Notes: generated by a model from the sequence alone, not told the origin. DNA of 64,000 nucleotides from Euptelea pleiosperma (GCA_035048495.1 CM068553.1:22011190-22075189), one strand, 5' to 3'. Positions 11,004 through 26,000 are shown, numbered from the stretch's first letter. Translations and numbers: made by a program.

Positions 11004-14000
11004 GTAACTATTTTTACTTTTCTGGATGTTTCCTGTCAACTGCATTCTATGAAGTTGACTTGGCTTGGGTTGATTCTATTTAACAATTATTACATGAAAT
11101 ACCACCCTTGAAATTGGGAAATTCATGAAAATCGTCTCCTAAACTAAGGATTCCTTAGACATGGAAATGGTTTCCTCAAACTTGGAAACAAAAATAAAAA
11201 TGTTTAGGAGAACATACCAGGAACATTCAGTACATAGATGAGAATGGTTGAGGAAGACTTGGAAGTGGTTCGAATTCTACAAGAGAATGGTTTAGAAACG
11301 GTTAACGGGTATAAGAACAATGTGGGGAATTGTAGTAGAACAACAAGGAGACCTTGAAACACCTGAACAGAACAGAAGTGATTGGGGAAAACTTGTGGTT
11401 CTTCTTTGGAACAGTGTTCACAACTCTGACTCAACTTTGAGATGAAAACTCTCTTGGGTTGATTTTGTTTTAGTGGTAAACATCTGTACTGCCCTAATTT
11501 TGAAGCCAAGAGAAACCATATCTTATAGATCATGCTGTATGCGAGAAAGCATTACCAATTAAGTTATTATATCTGTACAACAAACGACATGTCAAAAGTT
11601 TAACTAAATTCAAAAACCATTGCATCGGTATATTATTATTATTTTTGATATGTTGGATTTGATATTAGAAAGGGGCAAAAACCCAAACCGAACAGCAAAA
11701 AGGGATCTCAAGACAAGAGTCTCACACACTACAACACACCGATCAAACCAGGGAAGAACCTTTGAATAGTTCCTCCCAACTAAAGACAAAAGCATAGAAG
11801 AAAGATCCTCTAAAATTTGGCAAAATAGAGGACCAAATGTACAATTAAGCTTTAATCCCCAGGATTACTCTACGGATGTCTTCTTCTACTCCTTCAAAGA
11901 TGCGACAGTTCCTATCTTTCCAGATGGCCCACATAGTGACATAACAACAAAAGGAAGGATACACTAAAGAAACCTACCTCTTCCTGTGAACACTTTCAGA
12001 GAGGTTCCACGGACTAAAGAAACCACATGTTCCGGCATCAAAAGGCTACATCAAAGAAACAGAAAAAAGTTTGCCAAATAGAAAATGAGAACGGGCAATG
12101 AAGCAACAAATGATCCACGTACTCGCCACTAGATTTGCACAAGGAGCACCTGTTCGGAAAGCATCATCCCCCTACTATTCAGATGATCCACCGTCAAGAT
12201 CTTGTCCAGAATAGATGTCCAAACAAAAAAAGAAACTTTTGTCGGGATGGGAGCCCCCCAAACTATAGATGCGGGAAAAGAACACAGCTCCGACCGGTTA
12301 AGATGGGAAAAAATGAACTGACCGAGAATAAGCCCTTGGGATTCCATCTCCAAACCCTCCGATCTGCCTCTAACGAAAAAAGAGGAATGCCACCAATCCT
12401 AGACAAGAGATTGCCCAAATTGTCCACCTCCCAATTGTTCATGTTCTTCCTGAAGCCGAGCCTTCCTGAAGCCAAACCCCTCGAATCTCTGGCACACTCC
12501 TGAATCTTAGCCCTTTGAAGATCAGAAATGAGAAATAAAGACGAAAAGGCTTCTTTTAAGGGTTCATCACCACACCAAATGTCCTCCAAGAAGTGGATAT
12601 TGTTCCCCTTCCCTACTTTAAATTGGATGCCTTCTCTAAAATGGTCAAACACCTTCAATATGGTTCAAAGTTTTGTTCGAATTGAAACGTTTCGTCTGTT
12701 TCATTTCGGTTTCACTTTAGGACGATACTACATATGTTTTGGTTGGTTTCGATCGAAACCGAATGATACCTCATCTTATGTGTAAATTTGCACTAACATT
12801 TCATTTCAGTTTCACGAAGTTTCGTCCGAAACCGAACGGTACTTCCGATACGTTTTGGTATCACCCATGAATATACCGAAACGATACCATGTATTTTGAA
12901 CCATGACCTTCAAAATGCCTTTCCATAGGCTATACCCATAGGACTGGGACACTGAAGTCCCCACACCCCTTCCAGAACCTCACCATACTTGTCTGCAATA
13001 ACTTGTTGCCATAAACTCTCTTCACCAAACCGCCATAGTCACTTCCCCAAAAGGATTCATCTATCTAATGAAGCGAACACCCAAACTACCTTCCACCTTA
13101 GGCTTGCATATCCTAGCCCATTCCACCAAGTGAAACTTATGAGTATCCCTCTTCCGTGCCACAAGAAGTCTCTTGTAATCTTCTCTAGGTCCTTGGCCAC
13201 AATAACCGGGATGGAGAACAAAGAAAGGTAGTGAATAGGCAAACTAGAAAGAGTACACTTGACGAGTGTAACCTTGTCCCCTTTTGAGAGATACCTCTTT
13301 TTCCACCCTGCTAGCCTCTTACCAATTCTCTCCACTACCGAATCCCAAATAGACAACCTTATACTTGGCACCCAACGGAAGCCCAAGATAGGTAGTTGGT
13401 AGTGTCCCAACCTTACAGCCCAAACTCCTCGCCAAATCTCTCAAATTTGGCACCTCACCAACCCCAAACAACTCGCTTTTGGCAAGGTTAAGTGATGCGG
13501 GAGCACTCTACTTGATAGTTTTTTTTTTTTTTTTTAGGCTTGGTTTTTTTTTTTAGTCTTTTGGTTGTCTTTGTAATTAGCTCAAAATTGTGGAGCTCAT
13601 TTTAATTTTTGGTTAGTTGTTTAAGTGCATTCTTTTATTTGGGCCATTTGATTACTTGGATGGCCAAAGATTAGATTAGGGTTTCTTTTTCATTTAAATA
13701 CTCGTTAAAAATTCTTGTTGAGGGTTAATGAAATTTTGATGAATGATGAAGAAGAAGATGATGCTCTTGTGCATGATTTCCCCTTAATGGGTTTGGTGTG
13801 TGGCCAAGGGAGAGATTCCCACAAGTGTTCCAGGTTTGTTCTTCATCTTCTCTATTTTCTGTATTGTTCTTTAAGTTTTCTCCCATTCAAACCCTAAATC
13901 ACTTGAGCTCAACGCAAAGATTACCCTCTTTGATGGGGTTTGGCGTCTTGCTGCCTCCATAGCCTGCAAGAATCCAGCCGAACCATTAATGGGGGTTCCC

Positions 14001-17000
14001 ATTGAACCCTAACTCCCAAAACCTTTAGCCATCAGCCCCCTAAACTAGATCTGCCACCACCTGCCTCTGTAGGCCTTAAACCCTGCATCCGCGATCCCAG
14101 AACTCCACCATTGTAGCCACCACCACCTCCACGAACCTCAGAACATGCTGTTGCAGCTTCCATACACCGTCCTACACCCTAGATCTGCAACTGCCAGCCC
14201 TCATCACCCTTACAACTGCAGCCGACAACCACTACAAGCCCTAGATCTGTCCTAAACCCTCCATTCATCATGTCCTATACCTCGTGTAGCTGCTGTCACC
14301 CCTTCTATACTCTGTAGTCCCACAACCGAGCCACCTATAGTGGGTTTCCATTGAAACCCAAGCCCCCAAATCACAACCACCACTTCCCCATACCCTACAA
14401 ACCCTACACGAACCCCTGTTAAGGGTTATCACTAAACCCTAAGCTTCAGATTTCAAATCGCCAACCCCCACAGGTCTGTAAGTTGTTACCACCACCTATA
14501 ATGTCCTCTAAACCTGAATGCCGAGCCCCAACTTGCAGCCGTAAGCCCCTAAAGTTTCTAATACTTGCTGCCATCATCTCCCATACCCTATGCAGGCTGA
14601 TTGAAACTCATTTCAGTCCATTTTTGTCATGTCTCCGCCCCTAGCACGGAATCCAGCCTCCCCATAAACCCTTGCTGCTAGTCAGTACCCCTATGTCCTT
14701 AACCCTCACCTACAATCACGATTCTCCCCCAAATCCGAACCCACATACCCCTGCCGAACTAGTCCAGGCCTGAACACCCATGGTTTGCGCCACACAAGTG
14801 TTTGGGATTACTGGTAGCTAATCTATTTGGACCCTATAACTTACCGGCAGCAACAATACTATTCCTTGCACACTTTTGCTATGATATATGATGGGTTGAA
14901 CCTTGACAATTTTATTTAAATCCTAAAGTGCGTATAAGACACTCCGCATGGGTTATATTAGTTGACCCTAAGCTTGTTGGAAGCTCCATCTTCCATTAGA
15001 TCTGCGCCGTTAAAGCAACGGGTCTAATATTGTGGGATTGTGCGTGCATACCTGAACTCTGATGAATCTATTTGCTTGAATCTGAATGTTTGCATGTGAT
15101 TAGCATGGAAGTTTATTATTTCATTATTCTTAATAATCTTTGTTAATCTCAGCTCTAAGATCTTAGGCCATCACGTGCGTCCTGCATCATTAATACGTAA
15201 ACCTAGAACCGCAAAGCATCTCAGAATACATCGAATATACCTCAACTGATGATGAGAAGCCTGAGCAAAGATAATCGTATCATCAACAAACTTCAAGTGA
15301 GAAATCAATGACCTCAGCTACTCGGAAGAAACTTTTCAATCTTGCCACCATCCACTGCTCTACTAATCATTTTGCTTAAAGCTTCAACCACAACAGTGAA
15401 CAGAAACAGGGATAAGGGTCTCCTTGTTTCAACCCCCTAGAGCTATTGAAAAACCCACTGGAACGCCATTTATTAGAACGTAGAAAGAAGTATAAGAAAT
15501 GCACACCGAATCCACTTTCTCGACCTCCAACCAAACCTCATCCCCGTCCAGTAGATAATCGAGGAACTTCCAACATACATAGCCTTTTCCATGTTGATCT
15601 TACAAAAAATGCCTGCCCTCCCCTGTCTCGATCTAGAATCAATGCATTCATTAGCAATCAACACAAGTTCTAAGATGTGCCTTCTTTTTCAGAAAAGCAC
15701 CTTGCGAAAGGGATATATCCAACCCCATCACCTCCTTCATCCTAGATGCCAAAGCCTTAGAGATGATCTTATAAGTACTCTCCACAAGGCTAATCGGGTG
15801 ATAGTCAGGCAGAGACTCCACACCCTCCTTAGGGATAAGAGTGATAAAAGTACCATTCAAACACCTATCCAGAAAAGCTCCCTCTTTAAACTCTTTAACC
15901 ACTCATAAAATAGTCACCAATGATGTCCCAACACATTTTTAAAAAGGCCAAAGAGAAGCCATCTGGCCTAGGGGCTCGGTCATTGGTCGTTCTCTTTTGA
16001 TCGGCTCTCATGTCCCCAAATCTTTTTGGTCTGATGCTATTTTGACTGTTGCATACCTGACTAATTGGATGCCTTCGCATGTGCTCAATTTCCAGTCCCC
16101 GGTTCAGGTTCTTGCTCCCAACTCTTGTTTGTTGTCACTCCTCGCATTTTTGGACGTGTCTATTTTGTGCACATTCTGGTCCCCATCGGAACAAGTTAGA
16201 TCCCAAAGCTCTAAAATGCGTTTTCCTTGGTTACTCTCCCACTCACAATGGATATAAGTGTTACCACCCCTTGTTTGAGAAGTTTGTTTCCATGGATTTC
16301 ACCTTCCAGGATGAGGCTTTTTTCTTCTCCCATGCCTCTCTTCAGGGGGAGAGCAGTAGTGAAGTGAGGTTTCCAATCTGTCCTCTTCCTGATGTTTCCC
16401 TTGCACCTCCTTTACCTCAACCTACTACTATGTTGAAAGATTCTTGCAAGTTGGGAGCCAAACCAATGGAGACTCCTATAAAGCAGAACCACAAGCTAGC
16501 TGATTGGAGTAGTGAGCTTCTACAGGATGTGGGGGGTTTTCAAAGGCTGTTTGGGCTATTGATCTATCTCTTCCTGACTCAACCAGATATTGCCTATGCA
16601 ATGAGCGTTATTAGTCAGTACACGCACTCACCCAAGGAGATTCACTTAGAGGCAGCACATAGGATTCTGAGGTACCTCAAGTCTGCTCCTGGCAGAGGTC
16701 TTCTCAAGGGACTCGTTCTCTCCTCTATATACCTTCAGATCTGTTCTTGGGGAATTTTTCTTGATTTCTTTGTTTATTGTTACTCTTTGTGGTACTCTTA
16801 TTTGCTTTTTTGGAGTGGAGATGTCGATTTTGAATGAGTGTAGGGCATCCGATGTGTCCTCCGGCTCCACCAGGACTATCGTTTCAATCTTAATGTTTGA
16901 GAATCCGAGTTTGCAGATCACCACCACCAAATTTACTGGAAAAAATTACTTGGAGTGGTCTAGGGTTGCCAAGATGTTTATTGGTGGTCGAGGGAAACAA

Positions 17001-20000
17001 GGGTACATCACTGGTCGATTACCAGCACCTACTGAGATGGATCCTAAGTTTGAACAATGGGAGACAGGTAATTTAGCGGTTATGTCATGGCTCCTTAACT
17101 CTATAGAGTCCCACATTAGCAGAGGATTCACGTTTTTTTCCCCGGCCAAGGAGATCTGGGATAGCCCAGACTTATTCGCAACAGTTGAATGTCGCCCGTG
17201 TATATCAGTTGCGCCAGAGTATTGCCTCCCTCCGTCAAGGGGATTTTCCCTTGGCTGATTATTTTGCGAAGCTTCGTGGTATGTGGGAAGAACTGGACTT
17301 TTATCAGGTCTTTACGCCTAAGTGCCCAGAGAATGGCCGCAATATAGAAAGTTGGTTGAACAGACCGGATTTATGAGTTTCTTGCCGTCTTGAATGCTGA
17401 TTTTGAGTTAGCCAGTGTCCAGTTGCTCAGTAAAGACACCTTGCCATCCCTCAATCAGGTATATGCGTATGTTCAGAGTGATGACAGCCGCAGAGAGGTC
17501 ATGTCTCCTTCTCCCGGCCATGAAAAGTCCGCCTTGGCTGCCTTCTCGTCTACTTCAAAGGCCCCTAAGTCTAAAACCTCAGTCGCCACCAGTGGCCCCA
17601 AGGGGGGTCCTCCGCCTGCTTGTGCTCATTGTGACAAGAAAGGTCACACCAGGGATCGATATTGGAGCTTTCATGTTTGTGAGGGGTGTGGTCGTAAAGG
17701 CCACAGCAAGGATCGGTGCTACCAAATTCATGGCCGACCACCACAACTGCCCGTGACTCCCACTACTGCCCACAGTGCGACTATGGATTCTACACCAGGG
17801 TCGCCACTCACCTATACTGCTGCGCCTTAGCCTTCTGCTACGTCCCCAGTACCGTTATCTAGAGATGAGATAGAGAACTTGCGTTGCTTTATGGCCCAAT
17901 TGGATGGTCCCACTGCTACTTCTACATTCGCACAGTCAGGTACCATCAGCTCTGCCAACCTTGTCTCTGCTTTTGCTTCTACTACTGGTACACCCTGGAT
18001 CATTGATTCAGGGGCTTCAGAGCATATGACCGGTATGTCATCTTCTTTTTCCTCTTATTCTGTGTGTTCCGGTGCGGATAAAGTCTGCATTGCCGATAAC
18101 ACTCATTCTTTTGTCTCGGGGAAAGGGCGTGCCACTCTCTCTTCTGGCCTATCTTTACCTTCAGTACTAAATGTTCCCAAATTTGCCATTAACTTGTTAT
18201 CTGTCAGTTCTCTTACAAAGAACCTTAACTGCTCTGCAACCTTTTTTTTCCTTCTCATTGTGTTTTAAGACTTGGCCACGAGGAGGACGATTGGCACTGG
18301 ATGTGAAGTGGGTGGTCTCTATCTCCTGGATGCGACTCCTACAGCCTCTATAGCCCTTCAGTCTAGTGGTCTTAGCAATAGTGTCCATAAAGAGCGTCTT
18401 ATGTCTTGGCATACTCCTTTAGGTCATGTGTCATTTCCTTATTTACGGGTGTTATTCCCTGAGTTGTTTAAGTCAGTGTTCATGTCTGATCTTCATTGTG
18501 AGATTTGTGCGCTATTCAAACATTGTCGCACTACCTTTCCCCCTAGTGGTAATAAAAGTTTATCTATTTTTGACATTGTTCATACTAATGTTTTGGGGCC
18601 ATCCCCTGTTACTTCTTTCTTTGGCTATCGATATTATGTTTGTTTTGTGGATGATTTTTTCCGCTGCACATGGACATTTGTCATGAAGTCAAAAGATGAA
18701 GTTTACTCTATCTTCAAACAGTTTCACAAAATGGTTTTTACTCCGTTTCGGACATGTATTAAAATTCTCCGATCTAATCAAGGGGGGGAGTATGTATGGG
18801 GGTCTGCAGTTGTACTTAGCTGAACATGGCATTGAACATCAAAATTCTTGTGCCTTCACTCCACAACAGAATGCAGTTGCTAAACGCAAAAATAGACACC
18901 TGTTGGAAGTGGCTCATGCACTTCTACTGTGGCACCATGTTCTTAAAACCTATTGGTCCGATGCAGTTCTTCTTGCCACCTACCTCATCAATCGTATGCC
19001 GTCTCGGTCTCTCCAGTTCCGTACGCCGTACCACTTGTTGCGTCCTGCAAGTCCTCCTCTTTTGGTTCCCTCGAAGATCTTTGGTTGCATGTGTTATCTG
19101 CACATCCTTGGTCCGCATCGCACCAAGCTGGATCCGAAAGCTTTGAAGTGTGTTTTTTTGGGGTACTCCTCGATAAAGGCTATAAATGTTTCCATTCCCC
19201 TTCCTGTAAGCGGTTCATCACTATGGATGTCACTTTTTTGGAGTCGGCCTCTTATTTTTCAGGTCTCACTCTCGCCTTTCCTCAGGGGGAGCTTCTTAGT
19301 AATGAGGAAAGGCTTGTCTCATTTGATTCTGTTTCTTTGCCATTGGCTATGGCTGCTCATGACAGTGGTCCCAGTCCGACTGTGATTGATACTATTGACA
19401 GGGGTACTGGCAAGCAGGGGGAGCTGCAAGTGTACTCAAGGTGTCGACTCGGAACACAGATCACCATTGAACTCCAGGGCCAAAAGTCATCCTCATCGGA
19501 TCCAGGTAACCTCACCTCTAGATCTGTTCCTCCCTCTTGTTATGATAGTGGCTCTGACCTTCTTATTGCCCTTAGGAAGGGAAAGAGATCTTGTACCAAA
19601 CATCCAATTGCTAACTTTGTTTTGTATGATAATCTATCTCCGTCGTACAAATCCTTTGTTACCTCGTTGTCCTCGATTGCTCTTCCTTCATCTGTTACAG
19701 AAGCTCTGAAGCATTCCAGGTGGAAAGAAGCAATGTATGAAGAGATGGATACATTGAAAAAAAACATCATTTGGGAGTTGGTAGACTTGTCAAGAGGCAA
19801 GAAACCCATTGGATGCAAATGGATTTACACTGTGAAATGCAAGCCTGGTGGTTCAGTGGATCGGTATAAAGCAAGATTGGTGGCGAAATGTTACTCTCAG
19901 ACTTATAGAATAGACTACAAGGAGACATTCACCCTTGTAGCTAAGCGCAACTCTATCAGGGTTATTCTTTCTCTTGCTGCGAACCAATCTTGGCCACTAT

Positions 20001-23000
20001 TTCAACTCGACGTCAAGAATGCTTTTCTTCATGGGGATTTAAAGGAAGAAGTTTATATGTTGCTCTCTCCTAGTTTTCAACTTTTTGGTGATAAACAGAA
20101 AGTATGCAAACTTCAGAAAACTGTGTATGGTTTCAAGCAGTCTCCAAGAGCGTGGTTCGAACACTTTAGTGGGGCAGTCAAGCGAATGGGGTATAGTCAG
20201 AGCCAGGCTGATCATACTCTGTTCATCAAACGTGATAAGGAGGATGTGATGATTCTGATTGTATATGTCGATGATATCATTGTTACGGGTAATTGTGCTG
20301 CAGAAATTACCTGGTTGAAGGAGTTCTTGGTATTGGAATTTGAAATCAAGGATTTGGGTAAGTTGAAGTACTTTCTGGGGATATAAGTTGCGAGATCTAG
20401 CAAAGGAATCTTCATCACCCAGAGGAAATGTGTTGGACCTGCTGTAGGATGCTGGTATGCTAGGGGCTCCGCCTGTCGACACACCCATTGAGGCAAATCA
20501 TAAACTCGATGGTCAGTCCGGAGAGCCTTTGGAGGATGTGAGTAGCTTCCAACGATTGGTAGGGAGACTTATATACCTGGCACATACTCGCCCTGAAATT
20601 GCATATGCAGTGAGTGTAGTTAGTCAGTATATGCATTATCCTCGGACTCCACATTTGGAAGCTGCCTAGAGGATTTTGAGGTAATTAAAAAATCTTCCCC
20701 AGGTCGTGGCCTAATATTTAGTTATCATGGCCACATGCGTGTGGAGGGTTTCACTGATGCGGATTGGGCAAGAGCCCAAGATGATAGGCGATCTATTTCA
20801 GGGTATTGTACTTTTGTGGGAGGAAATCTGGTTATATGGCGAAATAAAAAACTACAGGTCGTTGCACGGTCGAGTGCAACAGTTGAGTTCCGATCAGTGG
20901 CCCATGGTGTCTGTGAGTTATTGTGGCTTAAGGTGTTACTTGGAGAACTTGGTTTCCCCTTAGAAGGATCCATGTCATTATATTGTGACAATAAGGCGGC
21001 GATAAGTATTGCCCACAACCCAGTTCAACATGACAGGACCAAACACATCAAGGTGGATCGTCACTTTATTCGTGAAAAGGTGACATCGAGAGTAATCTGC
21101 ACTCCTTTCATTCCTACATATGATCAGTTAGCAAACATTCTCACGAAATGTGTTGTATTGGCTTCGTTTACTAAGCGCTTAGACAAGTTGGGCATGATTG
21201 ATATCTATGTCCCAACTTGAGGGGGAGTGTTAAAGGACATCTCTGTTATTAGCTACTGTTTGGTGTTTCTATGAACTTATTTTCTCACTTATGTAAGGGC
21301 CCACACTTATTAATATAAATAAGATTTATTGGGTGTGTAGGGTTAACACACATAACCCATCTTCTCCAACTTCTCTCTTCTCTCTCCTCTCTCCTCTCTC
21401 CTCTCCCTGCGGAACTGAAGAACTTCTACTGGATATCTATGCACCAACTTGAGGGGGAGTGTTATCATATACGTATTTTAGGCATATTTCTATGTACTTG
21501 GTAGTTTGTGTAAATACCTCTCAATGTGAGGGGTATTCTTGTCTTAGTACTGGTCTCCATATATAAATTAGAATTATGGATTCATGTGACAAAAAGCACA
21601 TGACATCCTCTTCTCTCTCTTCTTTTCATCTTCAACCTTTGGAACCCTAAATCCTAAACCTAACCCTAGAAACTAATTCAACTGATGTCAGATTGGGTAT
21701 GAGCAAGATAATGGATGTATGTAAATTTCTTGGAGTGTCTTATGAAGGTCATGAGTTGTTAATTGGATAAAACCTTTGTGGATATTTCAGATGTATTTCC
21801 CATCATAGTATGAGTTTAAATGTCCTTAGCATGTTCAATGTACGACTTTAGTCATAAGCATCAAGATGGAGGGATGTATGCTGACAATGAATGATTGTAA
21901 ATTCGAGAATTTATCTTTTCATCATTTTAGAAGTGTGTATTATGAGTCTGGGACGTTCTATTAGCTACCAAGTTAATGTCTTTTGTGAGTTTTAAATTTT
22001 GGTCGTTCTAGTGCCCTTCAGTCTATTAAATGTTTTATTGTTCTTATTGTTGTTTAACATTTGCATTTTTTCTCAAATTAATGTCAAAATACATTTGCAT
22101 CTTCTTGCTCAAGCTAACGTTATTTTGAAATTTAGATATTATGTACTTATAATGTTTATTTTTATTATGTAGTGGGAACCTATCTTACGGTCTTCGTAAT
22201 ACTCCTTCAGCTACTGTCCAGGTATATGCTTGCACTTTAACATCATTTCCTCTATTCATTTCAATCATTCGTGACTTTTCAATTTTATTTGGACTACCTT
22301 TTTTTGCCATTTTCAGGTAGAAAGTGCAGAGGCTTATGTAGGTGAAATGAGGAAAGCAGGAATATCAATTGACATTGAGGTATGCTAAACTGATTATTTG
22401 CTTCATCATTTTCTGTGGAAGTTTGTTGCCTTGATTAATAGAAAATAAGAATTATCATTTTTTTATTGCCACGAGTTATGTAGAGATGGGCTTGTTATCA
22501 AGAAAAGTGGCAAAACTGTTTCAAATGTTTAATGTTACTTTTGTCTTGCAGGAGCGCAAGAAAACAATTTTAGAGCACTCCAATGCTTTAGCAGAAAGTG
22601 TTGGTGGGCATCTTATTATGCAAAATAGCTTACTTGATGAGGTAATGGTTGTCTTATTCTTTCTTGTTGAATTGTGTTATCCGATAAGCATGACTTACGA
22701 CTTTTACATCCCTAAAATGTAGGTTGTGAATCTTGTTGAGGCACCCATTCCAATACTTGGAAAGTTTAAAGAATCCTTCTTAGAGCTCCCTAAAGATTTA
22801 TTAATAATGGTAAGTTCTTTAACTATATAAGGGTTGATTGTATTTTTTATTTTCTTGGGTATCTTTCCACTTTCAAAGTTTTTGTGTTAATGTTGTTATT
22901 GAGCTTATCTAGCTGTATGGGTATTTAAGTTGAAAGTATGGGTTTGATTCTAGGGTTAGGGTTTGGTAGAGACAAGAAGAAGAGGGAGTAGGAGAAGGGT

Positions 23001-26000
23001 GGAGCATGTAGGTTTCACATGATTCCCAATCTTCTTATTTATATGAGAAACCATTTACATGGACAAGTATGCCCTTAGAACATGAAGGGTATTTACAGAA
23101 TTATCCTAATATACTACTCTGATAACACTCCCCCTCAGGTTGGTTTGTAGATATCTATTATGCCCAACTTGCTGAGACACTTGTATAGCTGATGACTAGG
23201 AACTCCCTTCGTGAATACATCCGCTACATGCTCTTCTCAGTCTTCACAAAAGGAGGACAAACTTCCCCAAAAAGAATCTTCTCTCATACGAAGTGTCTAT
23301 CCACTTCAATGTGCTTTGCTCGATCATGCTGAACTAGATTATGAGCAATACTGATTGCTGCCTTTTTATCCCAATACAGGCTCACTAAGCCATTAACAAG
23401 AAATCCCAGTTCGGCTACTAAGATCTTTAACCACAAAATCTCGTACAAGCCATGAGCCATAGCTGGAAACTCAGCTTCTACACTGGATCGACCAACCACA
23501 GGTTGCTTCTTCCTTCTCCATGTCACAAGGTTGCCCCGAACAAATGTGCAATACCCTAAAGGGGATCATCTATCATCCTTTGCACCTACCCAATCTGCAA
23601 CGGTGTATGACTCCACTCTCATGTGACCATTCTTCTTGAAGAGAAGTCCTCTACAAGGGGAGAATTTGAGATACCTCAAAAGTCAAAATCTTGTGTGCCG
23701 CCTCTAGGTGGATGTCTCTAGGTGAGTGCATATATTTGCTGATCACGCTGGCTGTATATGCAAATCTGGTCTAGTCAAAGAGAGATACATCAACCTCCCG
23801 ACTAGTCTCTGAAAGCTCTCAACGTCCTTCAGTAACTCAAGGACATATTTCCTTTGAGAGATGAAAATCTCCTAACTAGATCTTGCAACCTCTAGGTCTT
23901 TGGTCTCAAACTCACCAACTAGTTGCCTTTTTAGCTTTGCAACTTCTTCGACATCATTGCCCATCACAATAATGTCATCAACATAGACGATGAGAGCAGT
24001 GGTGCTCTTTCCATGATGCCTAACGAACAGAGTATGATCAACATGGCTTTGGGTGTAGCCCAAGTTCTCACTGCCTAGGCAAACCTCTCAAACCATGCTC
24101 TGGGATACCCACTTTAACCCATACAGGGAGTTCTTCAGTCTGCACACTCTCCTATCATCCCCTGCTGGCTTGAATCCTAGAGGAGGAATCATGTACACTT
24201 CTTCTTTTAGAACCCCATGAAGAAATGCATTCTTTAATCAAGTTGATGGTGAGGCCATGGCTGGTTAGCAGCAAGGGATATAAGCACCCTTAAGGAGTTC
24301 ATTTTCGCAACTGGGGCAAATGTCTTCACATAGTCGATCCCATGTCTATGAGTATCCTTTGGCTACCATTCTTGCCTTATACTTCTCTACTGACCCGTCT
24401 GCTTTATACTTCACAGTGAACACCAATCTGCACCCCACTAGTTTCTTCCCTCTAGGAAAGTCAACCAGTTCATTGCATACTTCTACTTAAGATGTTCAGC
24501 CCTTCTACCACAGTGGAAGGTATAGGAATGGTGAACAACGTAGTAACAAATGACCTGTAAGATGGAGACAAGGAGTACACCTAGTTGAGTGATGGGAATG
24601 AATCACAGTGAAGGATCTAAATCCTGGCTAACTTATACTCAGAGTTAAGCCTTGCGAGGAACTCAAAGATCCGTATCTCTTCTACAAGCTTCTTGTACTT
24701 GCTGCCATCCTTAGTACAAGAGGGCTGGAAAGTGTGATAATAGTCCAATTCTTCCCACATACTCCTAAGAGCGGCAAAGTAATCAAAGAGAGACATTTCC
24801 CATTGGTGAAGATGCGAGATACTCTATCGAAGTTGGAATGCTCTTGCCAAGTTCTGTTGCTGAGAATAAGTCTGGCAAGTCGTGTCTCATACCTCCTTGA
24901 CCGTATGCAGGAAAAAGAAACCCCAACTAATGTGGGCCTGCATGGAGTTAAGAAGCCAAAACATGACTGTGGGGTTCTTAGTCTCCCACTTCTCAAACAA
25001 TGGATCATCAACCGTCTCGGGCTCAACAGCTCGCTCGGTGATGTATCCGAATTTCCCTTGGCCACCGATATACATCTTGGCTAATTGAAATCATTCCAAA
25101 TAATTCTTTCTATCTAACTTTGCTGTGGGAATCTGTAATCTGAGATTAACGAAGCCAATTTGAGTCACTACGGACCCTCCGCCACTCCCAGAGATTGCTT
25201 CTGAGCATCCCGAGGATTCTACATCACCTCCTCCAGTAGATATGGGTACCCGATATCAACCGACACAGGTGAAGAAGGTTGGTGTACACATAAACAGGCC
25301 ATCAAATAGTTGGAGGGTGAGTCCACAAGGTTTTAGAACCCAAAACAAACTCGAAATGGGTAAAAAGGGGTACCGGCGGTAATTTGCAGAGGAAGTACAA
25401 CAGAACTCCATGGGACTTGTTTTGTTAGGTTGTTAATATAGTAGGGGGTCAGATTCAAGCAACAAACAGAAGCAAAAAAAACCCACAGATCAGACCATTC
25501 GAGAAAAGAGAAACAATTTCTTCTTTTATTGGACGAAGAAGGATCAAAACTCCATAAAAAGAGCTTCACAAAATTCCCAAAAAATACCATAAATCTCAGA
25601 AAATATCACTTCTTCAGGTAGGACTGACCTCAAGATTTGTGCGGCCCTACGGTTGCTAACGTCAACCATACAGTACTGACGACGTCAACACCTCCGTGAT
25701 TTGTAATTGTGCACGGTCCTCTTCTTTGAAGGCTATAGTACCAAGTTGAAAGTGTGGGTTTGATTCTAGGGTTAGGTTAGATTCTTTCTAGGGTTAGGGT
25801 TTGGTAGATACAAGAAGAAGGAGAATAGGAGAAGGGTGGAACCCGTGTTTTTAAACGTTGAGGCATGAGGTGAGGCGCTTCACTAGCCAATACCTTGAGG
25901 CGTAAGGCATAAGCCTCACTCGCACACATTTTTTGGGTAGATAAGTATTTAAAATTTTAAATATATTAATAAATTTAGCAAAAATTCAGAAAAAAAACAT

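Larger units (their letters stand above)
11625..15997 (-). mobile_element. 5'-truncated L1-like LINE, reverse strand, with two nested insertions
   Basis: Minus-strand frames give, in order, the RT segment [20 protein letters not shown] (15651-15902), [12 protein letters not shown] (about 15260), then [31 protein letters not shown] (13057-13410), a [15 protein letters not shown] join, zf-RVT ([20 protein letters not shown], 12129-12353) and a [14 protein letters not shown] tail (about 11900). The endonuclease domain is absent. It ends in an ATATCAAAAATAATAATA-type tail near 11625. Frame breaks show it is dead. A MITE and an LTR-like block interrupt it. Confidence 0.88.
16706..21417 (+). mobile_element. 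Copia element 2 (family B), 5' LTR missing
   Basis: Leader, gag, pol, purine tract (CTTGAGGGGGAG) and a partial 3' LTR from 21228 are visible. No 5' LTR or primer site precedes the leader. LTR and proteins match the element at 40768-46139. It probably inserted in, or recombined with, the copia whose fragments flank it (15998-16705 and 21418-21683). Confidence 0.85.

Noticed and set aside
24734..25084. 116-codon plus-strand frame
   Set aside because: Antisense to the family C gag remnant.
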